From positions 1,922,001-1,986,000 of the forward strand of contig NC_087077.1 of NCBI RefSeq assembly GCF_026151205.1: a DNA stretch of 64,000 bases, given 5' to 3'. Shown here piece by piece: positions 1 to 10,518 of this stretch (positions are counted from its first letter, which is position 1; each line of letters begins with the position of its first letter). Under the pieces are notes generated by a model. That model worked only from the letters and a program-made list of their open reading frames with translations, had not been told where the DNA came from and did not search any database. The translations under genes and the position numbers were made by a program. The DNA is from Bolinopsis microptera. Taxonomy: Eukaryota; Ctenophora; Tentaculata; Lobata; Bolinopsidae.

Positions 1-608
1 CCCGCATTACGGCATTAGGTGAGCAGTTCTATTCGGAGTGCCCTCACGTATCCAATAGTATCTTAAACAATAGTATCTTAAACAATAATCAATAGAAATT
101 AACCCTTATTTACTCCGCACCACACCCACATATTTGAAAACATGCATTACATTGTCGTATGAAAGTATGACCTCTCTCTACAGTCCAAACAGACCGCTAT
201 GAGCGCTCCTCCCCTAATAAGTTTAAAGTATTCATGACAGTGTAATTATGATATATGTACCAACGCTAGACTCTGCAAGTAAGATCAAGATAAAGTTGTT
301 CAATAAAATTCAAGCATAAATTTAATTTAAAATCATTGGATTTAAAACGACAAATTGATTCCGCTGAAATCAGCAGTCAGTACTCTAAAAAATTAAAAAA
401 TGCTCACATGCTTCCTCGATGAAAAATGGTTTTAGAAAATTAACTAGTTCAAAATCAAGATTAAATCAAATTTGAGATCAAGATAAGAGTGTGATAAAGT
501 GTTAAAATATTTAACATCCTTTTCGAGAAAGTGAGATATCAAACTATAATATTCCAGAGCTAGAGAATCCCTAAGCTATCCCAAATGTTTTAAACGACTG
601 ATTATTGT
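1..608. other. AT-rich flank downstream of the acylase gene
   Basis: No coding segment or repeat family is recognisable here. On the minus strand it is the 3' flank of the acylase gene, so it should contain that gene's 3' UTR, but I see no clear AATAAA close to the stop codon. Confidence 0.4.
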
Positions 609-1754
609 TTACAGCTCGGAATGTCTATCAAGTAAAACAGTGTCAAAATCCTTCAACTCTCCTGAAATGTCCTTGAACCCATCCTCAAACCTCCCCTCCA
701 TCTTCACAGCAGATTTCACACCAGAAATATCATCCAAACACAGTTTCTTCACCGACAAGTCCGTGTAAGACCTGTAGTAGACACATCTCCGTTCCAAATC
801 TTTAACCAGAGTCCACCAGGTGAAGATTGCTAGGTCCAGTGGGCCAGTCTCCACAACTCCGTAGGGAATATCAGCCGCGGCCATATGATGGAAAACTTGG
901 ACTATAGCCTCGTTAGTAGTGGCAGGTTTTGGAGCCAGGGCGAGAAGAGTAGCAGCCTTAACAAAGCGCGAAGGTGAAGTGTAATCCCCAGGTAGCCCCA
1001 ACATTCCAGATCCGGACCATTGTGGGCCATACGAGTAGTCTTCTCCCTGGGAAGAGTATTTTAACCCTTCTCTTCCTTTGTCATTCCTCTGGAAATGAGG
1101 ATAGTTCCTGAGATTGCTCATGTGCCAGGAGAAGGTTGGAGAGTTTGTCAGAACCCCGACTGTATTGTCATACCACTTCACTCCTTCTCCTTTAACATGT
1201 TCCAGCACTAATCCTGCCCCAGTTTTGTCGTTTATGTTGAAGTGTATTGGCAACACTGCCCCAAACTCGTCTCCAGCCCACACAGCTGGAAACTTGTCAC
1301 TCTCCAGATCATCCTTGATTTGTTTTACCGTTTCGTAGGTAGCCAGGATGTATGCAGGGATCATGGTCTGTGGAATGGCATTATCACATGCGGCACCAGA
1401 GATATCAGAAGGATCTATGTACTCAGCATTATCTTTGAAAAGGAGGACATTGGCAGAGAGTCCTGCTTCATTTATCCCGTCGCATGTAGTATTGCACCAG
1501 TTGCCATTAAATCTGCCCAGGATAACGATCTCTTTGAAGCGGTTAGTAAAAGAAAAAGGAGCACCAGGACAGTTGGGAAGTGGGTGGGCTTCATGTTTAG
1601 TACCAGCAGGCTCCGTTAACATGTGGAAGTCCAGGGGAATAGGAAACTCCAAACTGCGTCCGAGTACTACGCCCCCATCCTCCGCTTTGACTCGGATCTC
1701 TTGACATGACTCAGTTAGGGTCAGCAATGTGGCGAGGATAGCAAATCCCAACAT
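609..1754 (-). CDS. Secreted choloylglycine hydrolase / penicillin V acylase family amidase
   Basis: This 381-residue intronless protein looks like an Ntn-fold amidase of the CBAH family, which cleaves linear C-N amide bonds such as conjugated bile salts, penicillin V or N-acyl amino acids. A hydrophobic leader (residues 1-16) ends just before Cys17, which would become the N-terminal nucleophile after signal cleavage. Family motifs follow in order: GRSLEF (32-37), DGINEAGLS (92-100), VLTNSPTFSWHMSNLRNY (201-218) and GLPGDYTSPSRF (253-264), whose Arg263 matches the conserved active-site arginine. The glutamate in GRSLEF replaces the more usual aspartate. The length suits a bacterial-type enzyme plus signal peptide. 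The minus strand reads a pyrimidine run and CAG one base before the ATG, so a 5' leader is probably spliced on. The substrate cannot be told from sequence. The lack of introns and the bacterial-like motifs make old horizontal transfer possible. Confidence 0.85.
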   Translation of the reverse strand: MLGFAILATLLTLTESCQEIRVKAEDGGVVLGRSLEFPIPLDFHMLTEPAGTKHEAHPLPNCPGAPFSFTNRFKEIVILGRFNGNWCNTTCDGINEAGLSANVLLFKDNAEYIDPSDISGAACDNAIPQTMIPAYILATYETVKQIKDDLESDKFPAVWAGDEFGAVLPIHFNINDKTGAGLVLEHVKGEGVKWYDNTVGVLTNSPTFSWHMSNLRNYPHFQRNDKGREGLKYSSQGEDYSYGPQWSGSGMLGLPGDYTSPSRFVKAATLLALAPKPATTNEAIVQVFHHMAAADIPYGVVETGPLDLAIFTWWTLVKDLERRCVYYRSYTDLSVKKLCLDDISGVKSAVKMEGRFEDGFKDISGELKDFDTVLLDRHSEL

Positions 1755-1767
1755 ACTGTAAAAAAAA
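1755..1767 (-). promoter_or_regulatory. Probable 3' splice acceptor directly before the acylase ATG
   Basis: In gene sense the sequence is a run of eight T, then ACAG, then one T and the ATG. It is a good acceptor for a 5' UTR intron or for a trans-spliced leader. The donor exon is not visible. Confidence 0.5.
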
Positions 1768-2347
1768 TATTAGAATAAAGTATTAGGGTTCAATTCTTGC
1801 AACTACAAACAAAAATGAATTAAAGCACTCCGATAACCTGCAGTAAGGTACAGAAGGGGTAATGATTCTACATTTGGAAACAGGAAAGAAATCAGTAGTG
1901 ATTAACTTATTATCAAGATTTAAACATTATATTTTATAATTTCATCGGCCTTCGTCTCTTTGGGAAAAAAATAAAGTTTTTATATTTCCTTTTTTAATAT
2001 GCAGATTGCAGCATTTATGATCTTAGTTTGCATAAAAAATGTACACACATTTTATTTGCGAAATAAAATTATACGGGTAACCTGTTCCATGGGCAAATAA
2101 TTTGCACACAGTAATCGATACGCGTATTGGTGGTGTCGGGCAGGATCAGGACTGCAGCCACTCGAGTTTTAATCAATCAAATTATTTTTTACTGTGTAAT
2201 CAAATTATTTTTCACTATGTTTTTAATAAATAAATCATGATATTCAAGTTTTAATTTTATAGTTTTTGGTTGGACAACAAAATGCAATTATAATATCGAT
2301 TACAACCGCAGCGAGTATATTATTTGAGTGAGAAAAATTTAATAATA

Positions 2348-3261
2348 CCTTATCGGGCCTTATTTGGACGGACATTAATTGAACCCTGGAGGCCCTAACG
2401 TTCATCTTAATGTCCGTTCAAATATAGTCCGTTAATTTAAGGTCCGTCCAAGTTAAAGTCCGTTTAATTTTTTTCAAAAACTTTTCCACTTCGAAATTTG
2501 TGTCCAGAATAAGACAACTATGAGAACTTTATTATGCCGTAAGTTAACAACGGAAAGGTTCTCCCTGGTCTGCTGGAGGCCCTTCTTTTCAAGGGTCAAT
2601 TGGCGGAGAAAGTCAACGAAATTATGGCACTCAACAACATAGTTCATGAACTAGTCCCCGCCAACATGAAAAACTTGTTCTAGCCTCTAGAAATTACGGT
2701 AAATCGTGTGGTCAAATATGCCATTGTCCGACTTTGTTATACTTATAGTTCTTATTATATATATTACTCAGGGGAGGTAATTAAACAGTGCTAGGAAAGC
2801 TCCACATGATGTTAAGGTAAACCTAAAGTTGTCTAAGATAAAACCACTTCACGGCGTGAATCACGCCGAAAGGGTTGTACACGTTAACACTGAAATGCAG
2901 GACCGGGGTAGTTTGAGTTTGATAAAAAAAAGTTTCCATAAAGATAGAAATCACTGATGCTTTAAGCATGGACTATTTCAATTTCATGCGCGAAAACCCA
3001 TATCATTTGATATGAAGATGATATGTGATATTAGACACTGATCATGTACACATATTTTAACATGTTTACTGCTTAACGACTGCTTTTCTTTCTTACTGTA
3101 TAAAAAATGGATTTAAAAATCATTTGCTGAAATAAAAAACGTTTAAAAAATGAATAAATTCGGATTTTTGATGGTTTTGAATGCCTTCTAGCGTTCATAT
3201 TAATGTCCGTTCATAATTATGTCAGTTCATTTTATGTCCGTCCAAATAAGGTCCGATAAGG
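2348..3261. mobile_element. pogo/Tigger-type non-autonomous element with TA target duplication
   Basis: The ends are inverted copies starting CCTTATCGGRCCTTATTTGG and are flanked by TA on both sides (2346-2347 and 3262-3263), as expected for the Tc1/mariner/pogo superfamily. Subterminal copies of GTCCGTTCA occur inside both ends. The middle carries the C-terminal remnant of a DDE transposase, broken by stop codons, which aligns with the second copy at 5.7-6.4 kb. With only 914 bp it cannot move by itself. Confidence 0.8.
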
Positions 3262-4177
3262 TAGTCGCCCTGCACAATTTACTTTGTAACTAACAAATAG
3301 CCTTTGTCAGCTCAGTTTTTCGTTGGTTTTACGTTTAGGGTCGAATCCACGAGTTATGTATGGTGCCATGCCAGTAGCTATTTATCAACTTCAAGCTGTA
3401 CTATATCTCACTAAGTATTTATATTTATACTCATAGTCATAGTGTGGTCGGTACCGCGTCAAATCGGGCTTCCAATGACCGTCTTAATGTCAATGAGTGC
3501 CCAGGTAATGTGATGGATGGACATTAGTAATTAGACATAGTGTTTAAAGTGTTTGTGAAAGAGAATGGACTATGATACCTCCGACTTGTGAAGTGAACCC
3601 TTGGTTAAACTTAAAGATCACAACAGTGATGCACGCCGCCGCGTTTGGCCAAAATCGGCGGCGGCGAGGCCAAACCTTGCGGCGGCGGCGGCGTTCGGCG
3701 GCGTGGCCCCTTGGCACTTGTAGTTGTGACTCAGTCGAACATAAATGCAGTCTCTGTACGGGATGGGCCTCAAAATACCGCTTTGGGTTCCAGTTTCAAT
3801 TTATGGTTGATTTATTTTAACGTGAATGGATAAGAAAATGCCCAAGCATGCTACGATGCACAATAACATGTAACATTGCATGTGCCACGTTTATAGCTGA
3901 TGACGTCAGACATATTTATTGATACAGGATTGATAAATCAATTTGATTTTACAAAATTTCAAAATTCTTTCACGCCGCCGCTGATTTATTTTTCGGCGAG
4001 ACGGCGTGAACAAAATTTCGGCGGTGGCGGCGTTCGGCGGCAGCGTGCACCACTGGATCACAGCCATGGTATATCACGGCACCACGTGAAGCCAATACCA
4101 TTTTCAAACAGCTACCTAAGAGTAACTCAGTAAGTCAGAAACTCCAGGATATTCAAGCAGAATATTGCAGCCGCCTA
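3262..4177. other. Non-coding stretch with two GC-rich GGC modules
   Basis: No gene is seen. Two GC-rich modules (about 3629-3710 and 3969-4052) stand out from the AT-rich background. Each opens with CACGCCGCCGC and closes with a GGCGG...CGTG motif, so each has short inverted ends with (GGC)n in between. Confidence 0.5.
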
Positions 4178-4538
4178 TTACCTGAGGACCCCAGGCTTTA
4201 ACCAAATAGAGATTAGGCGGAATGACCGGCTGAGCGCGGCCCAGTAAAGCCGCCTAATAATAATATGATATCATACCACTAAGACAGTTTTTCACATATA
4301 ATATAGGAGACCCTGTTAAAAGGCTAGTCAGTGGATGCGATCGTCAAATAGGTTGACCACCTACGTACTATAAGGGCGATCAACAGCTTAAATTAATGTT
4401 GACCATTGTTAATGATTTGGCCCGGCGCGCGCTACTTCGTAGCTTACTGGGCCGCGCTCAGCCGGTCATTCCGCCTAATCTCTATTCGCCTAATCTCTAT
4501 TTGTTTAACAACATTAAAGCCTGGGGTCCTCAGGTAAC
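4178..4538. repeat. Palindromic dispersed repeat, arms of about 73 and 98 bp
   Basis: The left arm (4178-4250) and right arm (4441-4538) are near-perfect inverted copies around a spacer of about 190 bp. The outer ends read TTACCTGAGGACCCCAGG and its complement. The right arm has an internal duplication of GCCTAATCTCTATT. Single arms of the same family recur near 21.9-22.1 kb and 22.43-22.51 kb. Confidence 0.75.
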
Positions 4539-5669
4539 TTCGTAGCTCGTGCCATCGCGATGGGCCACCGCGGGCCATTTCGAGAAGAAAGCGGCGCGCG
4601 CTACTTCGAAGAAATTTAGACGAGTAACATCCGTCAAAAATTAATGCAGAAGCGATGACACGGGAAATAAACCAACTAAGCACACCGTTATAGTTATACA
4701 ATACCCCCCTTTATACCCCTCCCCCATGATCAGCCCACGTCAGCTCAGGAAATTTTTCACATTTTTGTGAGGTATTTCGTTGCTTAATTGGTTCATAATC
4801 ATAATATCATTTTGCACGAGTCTAAATCGAATAAATTCGTACATACATACCTCGTGAACCTACAAATTCTGACTTATTTGATTTAGTCCAATCAAGAATG
4901 CGCAAGTAGCAACTTTTGATTCTAAAGTTCCAGACACTTAGTCAAGATTGCTGGGGCGTTGACCAACTTGGAAGGAATTAGACAGGAGCAAAAGCTGAAT
5001 AACTTCTGAATAGCTGCGACGGTTACCACGCATATTTGAAAGCATGTTTGAAAGCATTTCTTAAATTTTACCAAAACCCATAATCATGGGTAGAGTGGAC
5101 CGCTGCCAGTGTCTCTCTTTCTCAATTATTGAAGTAATTGAGTCACCACTCAACCCAGGATCAACCCCAAATACATCCTGAAGGTGCCGTACATAAGTGA
5201 AGCCCACACTAGACTAATGAGAACGGAGCTCAATAGAAGTGGAATTGACGCAAGACTGGTGGTGACGACGGACAGACCCGTTAAATCCATGATCAACCCT
5301 CCACCCAACGAATCATGTGACAAATACGACTGACTCTTCGGCACGGCTGGCATGCCATGCCGAACCACGCACTATGTAGTATCATGTATATCAATTGATA
5401 TTTAAATTGATCTGCTGATATGCTATTTCCTGGGATTATTTCTAGGTGATATATTTATCTTTTACATCTATTAAAACACAGGGTTATGTGTATCTCAAAG
5501 TTTTAGAATTTGAAATACCTCACATTTTTACTCCTCTGTAAGTGTATACAGTTCATGGAAACATTTAAACTTTAAACTTTTCCCTGGTATAATTCGATGA
5601 AGAAGCAAGTCTATATATTTCACTCAGACCTTAAATCATATTTCAGCCCAGCAGAAGGTACCGCCTGTG
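4539..5669. other. Intergenic, no gene recognised
   Basis: No coding signal or recognised repeat is seen, except that bases just before 5670 may be a diverged upstream part of the second Tigger-type copy. Confidence 0.4.
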
Positions 5670-6387
5670 CCGAAATATGTAAGTTGACGACGGAAAGGTT
5701 CTCCTTGGTCTGCCAGAGGCACAAAAAACTCTACTATAGTATATGATGTTTCAAGGGTCACTTGGCGGAAAAAGTCAACGAAATATGGCACTCAACAACA
5801 TAGTTCATGAGCTAGTCCCCGCCAACATGACAAACTTGTTCCAGCCTCTAGATATTACGGTAAATCGTGTTGCCAAGGAAATTGTCCAACGTTGTTATAG
5901 TTCATATTACTCAGGGGAGGTAGTGAAACAGTGCTAGGAAAGCTCCGCGTGATGTTAAGGTTAACCTAAAGTTGTCTAAGATAAAACCACTTCACGCCGA
6001 ATGGCTTGTAAAAGTTAACACTGAAATGCAGGACCTGGGTAGTTTGATTAAAAAATTTCCATAAAGCTAGAAATCACTGATGCTTTAACTTATTTAAGCA
6101 TGGACTATTTTATGCACGAAAACCCGTTACATTTGATGACGATGATATGTGATATTAGACACTGATCATGTACACATATTTTAACATTTTTACTGCTTAA
6201 CGACTGCTTTTCTTACTTACTGTATAAAAAATGGATTTAAAAATCATTTGCTGAAATAAAAAAACGTCAAAAAAAATGAAAAAATTTGGATTTTTGATGG
6301 TTTTGAATGCCTTCTAGCGTTCATATTAATGTCCGTTCATAATTATGTCCGTTCATTTAATGTCCATTCAAATAAGGTCCGATAAGG
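5670..6387 (+). mobile_element. Second pogo/Tigger-type copy, 5' truncated, with transposase remnant
   Basis: This copy runs in parallel with bases about 2531-3261 and ends with the same terminal repeat and a TA (6388-6389). No matching left end is found, so it is 5' truncated or rearranged. It keeps the C-terminal part of a DDE_1 (jerky/Tigger) transposase: PANMTNLFQPLDITVNRVAK contains the last catalytic Asp region, and after a frame break the sequence SKIKPLHAEWLV is typical of the domain end. Confidence 0.75.
5743..6051 (+). pseudogene. Tigger/jerky-type DDE transposase fragment
   Basis: The first reading frame (to 5937) holds the LFQPLDITVN motif around a conserved DDE_1 acidic residue. 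A TAG and frame break at about 5934 separate it from the second frame, which continues with KLSKIKPLHAEWLVKVNTEM to a stop near 6051. Only the last third of a transposase is present, so it is not functional. Confidence 0.7.
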
Positions 6388-6389
6388 TA

Positions 6390-7415
6390 TTGTAATAGGA
6401 CATTTAAACCGGAATATAATCTGAAAAGATAGTGCGAAACGGATTTAAAATGACCAAGTTATCAAGCAATTTGTTTATTTCGTTAGCAAAATTGATTGGG
6501 TACTCAAGGATTACCCAATTACGACACCGTAATTGGGCTCTGTGCACGATTCCCATAATGCGGATCTAGCCTCAACCCAATCACCTGATCACACGTAATG
6601 AACAAACTCGTTATGCAAACTCGTTATGCTTCATATCTCGGTCATGTGAGAAGCTAGAACTCTAATTTTTTCAGGACAGACGTAATTTAAATGGCCAAAC
6701 ACCATTCAATAAAATTTGGCTCGATCCGACTAACAAAACTGTCTAATAAATGCAAAAATGATCCTTCATTAAAAGAAAATGAACACGAATATTTTTCGAT
6801 TTGACAAATTCCTCGAACCAGTGGTGGTAGTAAGTCATACCAGAAAGAACTATTTCAATTGGGCACTCAGTGATTGATCTATTAAGGCCAACGTATGGGT
6901 ACTGACTTTTGGACCCCCCCCCCCCTGTATAAATTAATCGTCTTAACAATTGGTCAATGTTCTCATTGTTCCAAATTGTTCCAGATCAACTGCTAACTAA
7001 CCTTAAATGCCTAACAGTAACACATTTTACATCACATAGGTACGTATTACGTTATTTCCTCATCTTTGCCTTTGTTCATAAGAGGGCCTCAGGCCTTTAT
7101 GTATCGTCTTTTTGAATGTTTGCAGTTTTCCAGACATTAATTGGGGTGTCTAGTGGTTAACTTTATGTCTAGTGGTATAAGTTTTTATGTCTAATTTTTA
7201 GAGAAGTTGGGAAGTTTTTGGCTAACAATGTTACATCACAGACGAGTGGGTTAAGAGATGCTTGTGAAAGTGGATTCCTGGAAACCAATTTTTACACGGT
7301 TCATGCTACCCTGATCATTATGGGCCTAACATATTTTGTTCGGTTTTCTGAAGTCCGTACCTAGTAGTAGTACCTACCTCTCGATATACGATTTTGGAAG
7401 TTTTCCCTGAAACTC
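6390..7415. other. Intergenic, no gene recognised
   Basis: AT-rich DNA with a short poly-C run (6916-6925 region). No coding segment or RNA gene is recognised. Confidence 0.4.
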
Positions 7416-7442
7416 CCCCCCCCCCCCCCCCCCCCCCCCCCC
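7416..7442. repeat. Poly-C tract
   Basis: An uninterrupted cytosine run of about 26 bases, directly abutting the first copy of the 100-bp direct repeat. Confidence 0.9.
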
Positions 7443-7448
7443 AGAGAA

Positions 7449-7551
7449 TATGCAGATACTGCCTGATGGGAAAAGGAAGTAAAAGAATTTGAAAGCATAA
7501 AAGCAGTGGATTACACGTGTTTAAATAGTCAAAGTAGTTCAGCAGTAGGAT
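7449..7551 (+). repeat. 100-bp direct repeat, copy 1
   Basis: Almost identical to 10519-10617. It begins TGCAGATACTGCCTGATGGG and ends TTCAGCAGTAGGAT. The two copies flank the NAGPA-like gene about 3 kb apart in the same orientation. The family is unknown; a SINE or MITE is possible. Confidence 0.8.
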
Positions 7552-7949
7552 GGTAGACTAAATTTGTCGTTCTCAAGGTATAAGCATTGAGCAACACTCA
7601 ATGTTTGAATGTTTCCACATCAAAACGAATGAACCTTGAGGAATGAGGATGCCTCAATTTATATACATTCTTTTATAGCTGTGAAATTCTATTATCTTAT
7701 TGTATCACATACCTGTATCACATACTTGACACCTGTCCTCCGCTGTACACATGAACCTCGTTAATGCCACACTAATCACAGTGGACCCAATTTTCGTTTG
7801 TATTGTTGAAGCACACTCGTTGATGTCGAGCGAAAGTTTCATCATACTTCCAACTCTGGTAAAACATTATTTTCCAATTGTAACACTATTTTTTAATTCT
7901 TCAATTTACATTTTACACGTTAGTTAATTGTTCATTAATTCTCTTAACC

Positions 7950-9029
7950 ATGTGGTTCGTTGCGATATTTTTAGCATCCAGCGAAGCTTTAGCAACCCTT
8001 GAAACAAACTTAAGTGGTGATTGTTTGAAGATAAACGAACAAACGGAGGACTTCATCACCACTAACCCACAGGACAGCTCAGTTAAATTAGCTGAAGAAG
8101 TGGACGTTAAGACATTTGTATTGGATGAACCCTACACGCTAGGTCACATGGCAAATTTGTCTGGTTTAACCAGCTCATTTTCCTTGTTGGAACCTGTTTA
8201 TAAAGGATCTTGTAAGGAGGACCCTGCACCCAGAATCTCCATTGTTGAGTCAGCGTATCAGCACAACTGTGTACTGGCCGTTAACGCTAATTACTTCAAT
8301 GAGTCCTCCGGAGTGTGTTTTGGGAATATTATATCCGAAGGAGAGACTGTTAAAAACGATAACCATGACAAAAATCCAACGTTTGGCCTGATGAAGAATG
8401 GTTCAGCATTGATGGGCTACATTGCACCTGAACGGCTGAGTGCAATGAACATGAAAATGGCAATTCAAGGAATGGTATGGCTATTGAAAAATGGAGAAAA
8501 TATTGTGAACAAATCCTTAAGCGAAGAATGCGGTAAATGGCAGTCTGCTGAGATAAAAACACTGTACAAATTTGCCACAGTCACAACAGCTAGGCTCGCC
8601 ATCGGAACTGATAAACACGGCAATGTACTCATCATCCAAACGGACGGTAAGACTCTGGCTAAAACCAGACAAGGACTTTCTCTGCACGAGTTTGCTGAAG
8701 TGTTGATATCGTACGGGATGTACAACGCAATCAACCTGGACGGGGGTGGTAGCACTACCATGTTTTACAACGGAACGGTTATGAATTATCCTGCTGACGT
8801 GTGCGGGAAGTTTCGGTGCACGAGAGAGGTTTCCGCCTTTTTCTGTTTACGCAGAACTACAATTGAGATTAGGAAACAGGTGCTAATTGTTTATGTAAAC
8901 TTTGTGCATATAATTATCATGGTGATTGTAACTATTTTTATTGTTTGTTTGTTTATGTACTGTATTAAATTATTATTAAGTTTATTTGGTAAAAAGTCCC
9001 TTAAAGTAAAGGTACCTAAAAGTGCGTAA
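7950..9029 (+). CDS. NAGPA-domain (phosphodiester glycosidase) membrane protein
   Basis: This is a 359-residue intronless protein related to N-acetylglucosamine-1-phosphodiester alpha-N-acetylglucosaminidase, the uncovering enzyme that exposes mannose 6-phosphate on lysosomal hydrolases in the Golgi. A leader (residues 1-16) precedes the NAGPA domain. Conserved points are NANYF (112-116), TTARLAIGTDKHGNVLII (213-229 region) and the signature AINLDGGGSTTM (260-271). A strongly hydrophobic segment (about 311-346) followed by a lysine-rich tail makes a C-terminal membrane anchor, as in type I NAGPA. The EGF-like repeats of the vertebrate enzyme are missing, so the protein is shorter. Several N-glycosylation sequons occur. 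AATAAA lies about 87 bases past the stop. Lack of introns may mean retroposition or transfer; the exact substrate is inferred from the family only. Confidence 0.85.
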   Translation: MWFVAIFLASSEALATLETNLSGDCLKINEQTEDFITTNPQDSSVKLAEEVDVKTFVLDEPYTLGHMANLSGLTSSFSLLEPVYKGSCKEDPAPRISIVESAYQHNCVLAVNANYFNESSGVCFGNIISEGETVKNDNHDKNPTFGLMKNGSALMGYIAPERLSAMNMKMAIQGMVWLLKNGENIVNKSLSEECGKWQSAEIKTLYKFATVTTARLAIGTDKHGNVLIIQTDGKTLAKTRQGLSLHEFAEVLISYGMYNAINLDGGGSTTMFYNGTVMNYPADVCGKFRCTREVSAFFCLRRTTIEIRKQVLIVYVNFVHIIIMVIVTIFIVCLFMYCIKLLLSLFGKKSLKVKVPKSA

Positions 9030-9115
9030 ATTTAGGTCGTTTCGTGTGTCACTGTGTAAAGTGTGTTGTGTTTTTAAAGTGCGTAAAGTGCGCACGAACC
9101 AACTACCTTAAGGCC

Positions 9116-9121
9116 AATAAA
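9116..9121 (+). terminator. Polyadenylation signal of the NAGPA-like gene
   Basis: AATAAA, 87 bases after the stop codon, in the sense direction. Confidence 0.6.
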
Positions 9122-9164
9122 TTTGGTTCACACATTACCATTATTGTATTTTGAAAATTTTTTG

Positions 9165-10376
9165 AACAGGTGTTCGTGAACATTGAACAACTTATGACAT
9201 GATGATCATATGACATGTTTAATTCCTGTTTTATTCCTATTTTATTCCTGTTTTATTCCTGTTTTATTCCTGTTTATGATTGCATAATAACAGTACACAG
9301 ACTTGCTTGCGATAACGTCGGTGACCGACAACTATAAACCTCTCATTCCGGGCTCCCACAGGTATCACATCACATGGCCCAATCAGTGACGTATCATAAT
9401 TGTGATGTGATCCATATTATAGCATGTAAAATCCGGATTGGAGCCATCCTAACAGCCGTACAACCAAGAACCTGGGTAGGGTTCACATGACAGTTTAGTA
9501 AGTAGCTGTGTATCATGATTTATGAAGTATATTAAGAAGTGTTTGAGATCTCGGCATGTGTTCACATAACGGACGTGAGCCGGGTCCGAAAGGGGCTGGT
9601 TCTCGTATCCAAGGATGTGAGCCTTGGACACTGAATCAAGCAGGGTTCCCTTGACACTAGATCAAGCAGGGTTCACATCATCATATTTGTTATCAACATT
9701 TCTCCTTGCCTGCTTACTTGTTTCAAGATATATTTGTAGTCTCGTAGTGTAAGTGTAGTTAAATTGTGCTACACTAAAAATTTGTAAATGTTCAAGTAAA
9801 AGAAGGCTGTTCTAAATAATAATTCCACTGTAGTTTGCTTGCATCAAGATACCTTACTAGCTTGCATCAAGATATAACTTATAGTTTGGTAGGTAAACTT
9901 TTGAGGGCATCAAAAACTGCGCCAGAATTCAGAGAACAATTTCATGTCAAGCATCAAATCAATCCGATCTTCCCTGACTGACTTATTGGTTAAAATAAGC
10001 CTGAAAAGGACAATTTAAGCTTTTTGACTTTTAAAATTTATAACACACCAGCCTTTTCATATACGATATCAAGACCAGGAAATGCTCGATTACAAAAATA
10101 TGTATGCTCGATTACAAAAATATGTATTCTCAAAACAATTTTTTTTTGTGTGGAAACGGTGCGCTAGAAGGTCACTGAACTGCCTATGAGGTCATTTAGG
10201 TCAATTAGGTTGGACAGGTTTGGTGTATGCCCCCTAAAGGTGATGTGAACCCTGCTTGATTCAGTGTCAAGGGTTCACATCATCGCAATCAAGTCTGTGT
10301 ACTGTTATTATGTAGTCATACCATCATGTCATGTGATCATAAGTTGTTCACGAACAGATGATCGCGAACAGGGATC
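9165..10376. mobile_element. Non-autonomous element with inverted ends of over 100 bp
   Basis: Bases about 9165-9320 match the reverse complement of about 10262-10376: both contain GTTCGTGAAC, AACAACTTATGA, and TAATAACAGTACACAGACTT. The left end is expanded by a (TTTTATTCCTG)n array (9224-9276). Two internal modules (9605-9680 and 10239-10280) share CACTGAATCAAGCAGGGTTC in opposite orientations. There is no coding capacity. The superfamily is not determined. Confidence 0.6.
9224..9276. repeat. Tandem repeat (TTTTATTCCTG)n
   Basis: About five copies of an 11-bp unit inside the left inverted end of the surrounding element. Confidence 0.8.
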
Positions 10377-10518
10377 GGGCTATCTGGATTCTGCCCATTT
10401 TCCATTCCATTCATTTGATTTTTCCATTATTTAGCTATTTCTTTTTCTTTTTTTTTCTGATTTCGAACATAAAGTCATACTTCAAAATGTAACGTATTTA
10501 CTTCAATAAGTTAAACTA

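Noticed and set aside
3330-3356. B-box-like GGGTCGAATCC suggesting a tRNA gene
   Set aside because: No A box or cloverleaf partner is found upstream at the right distance.
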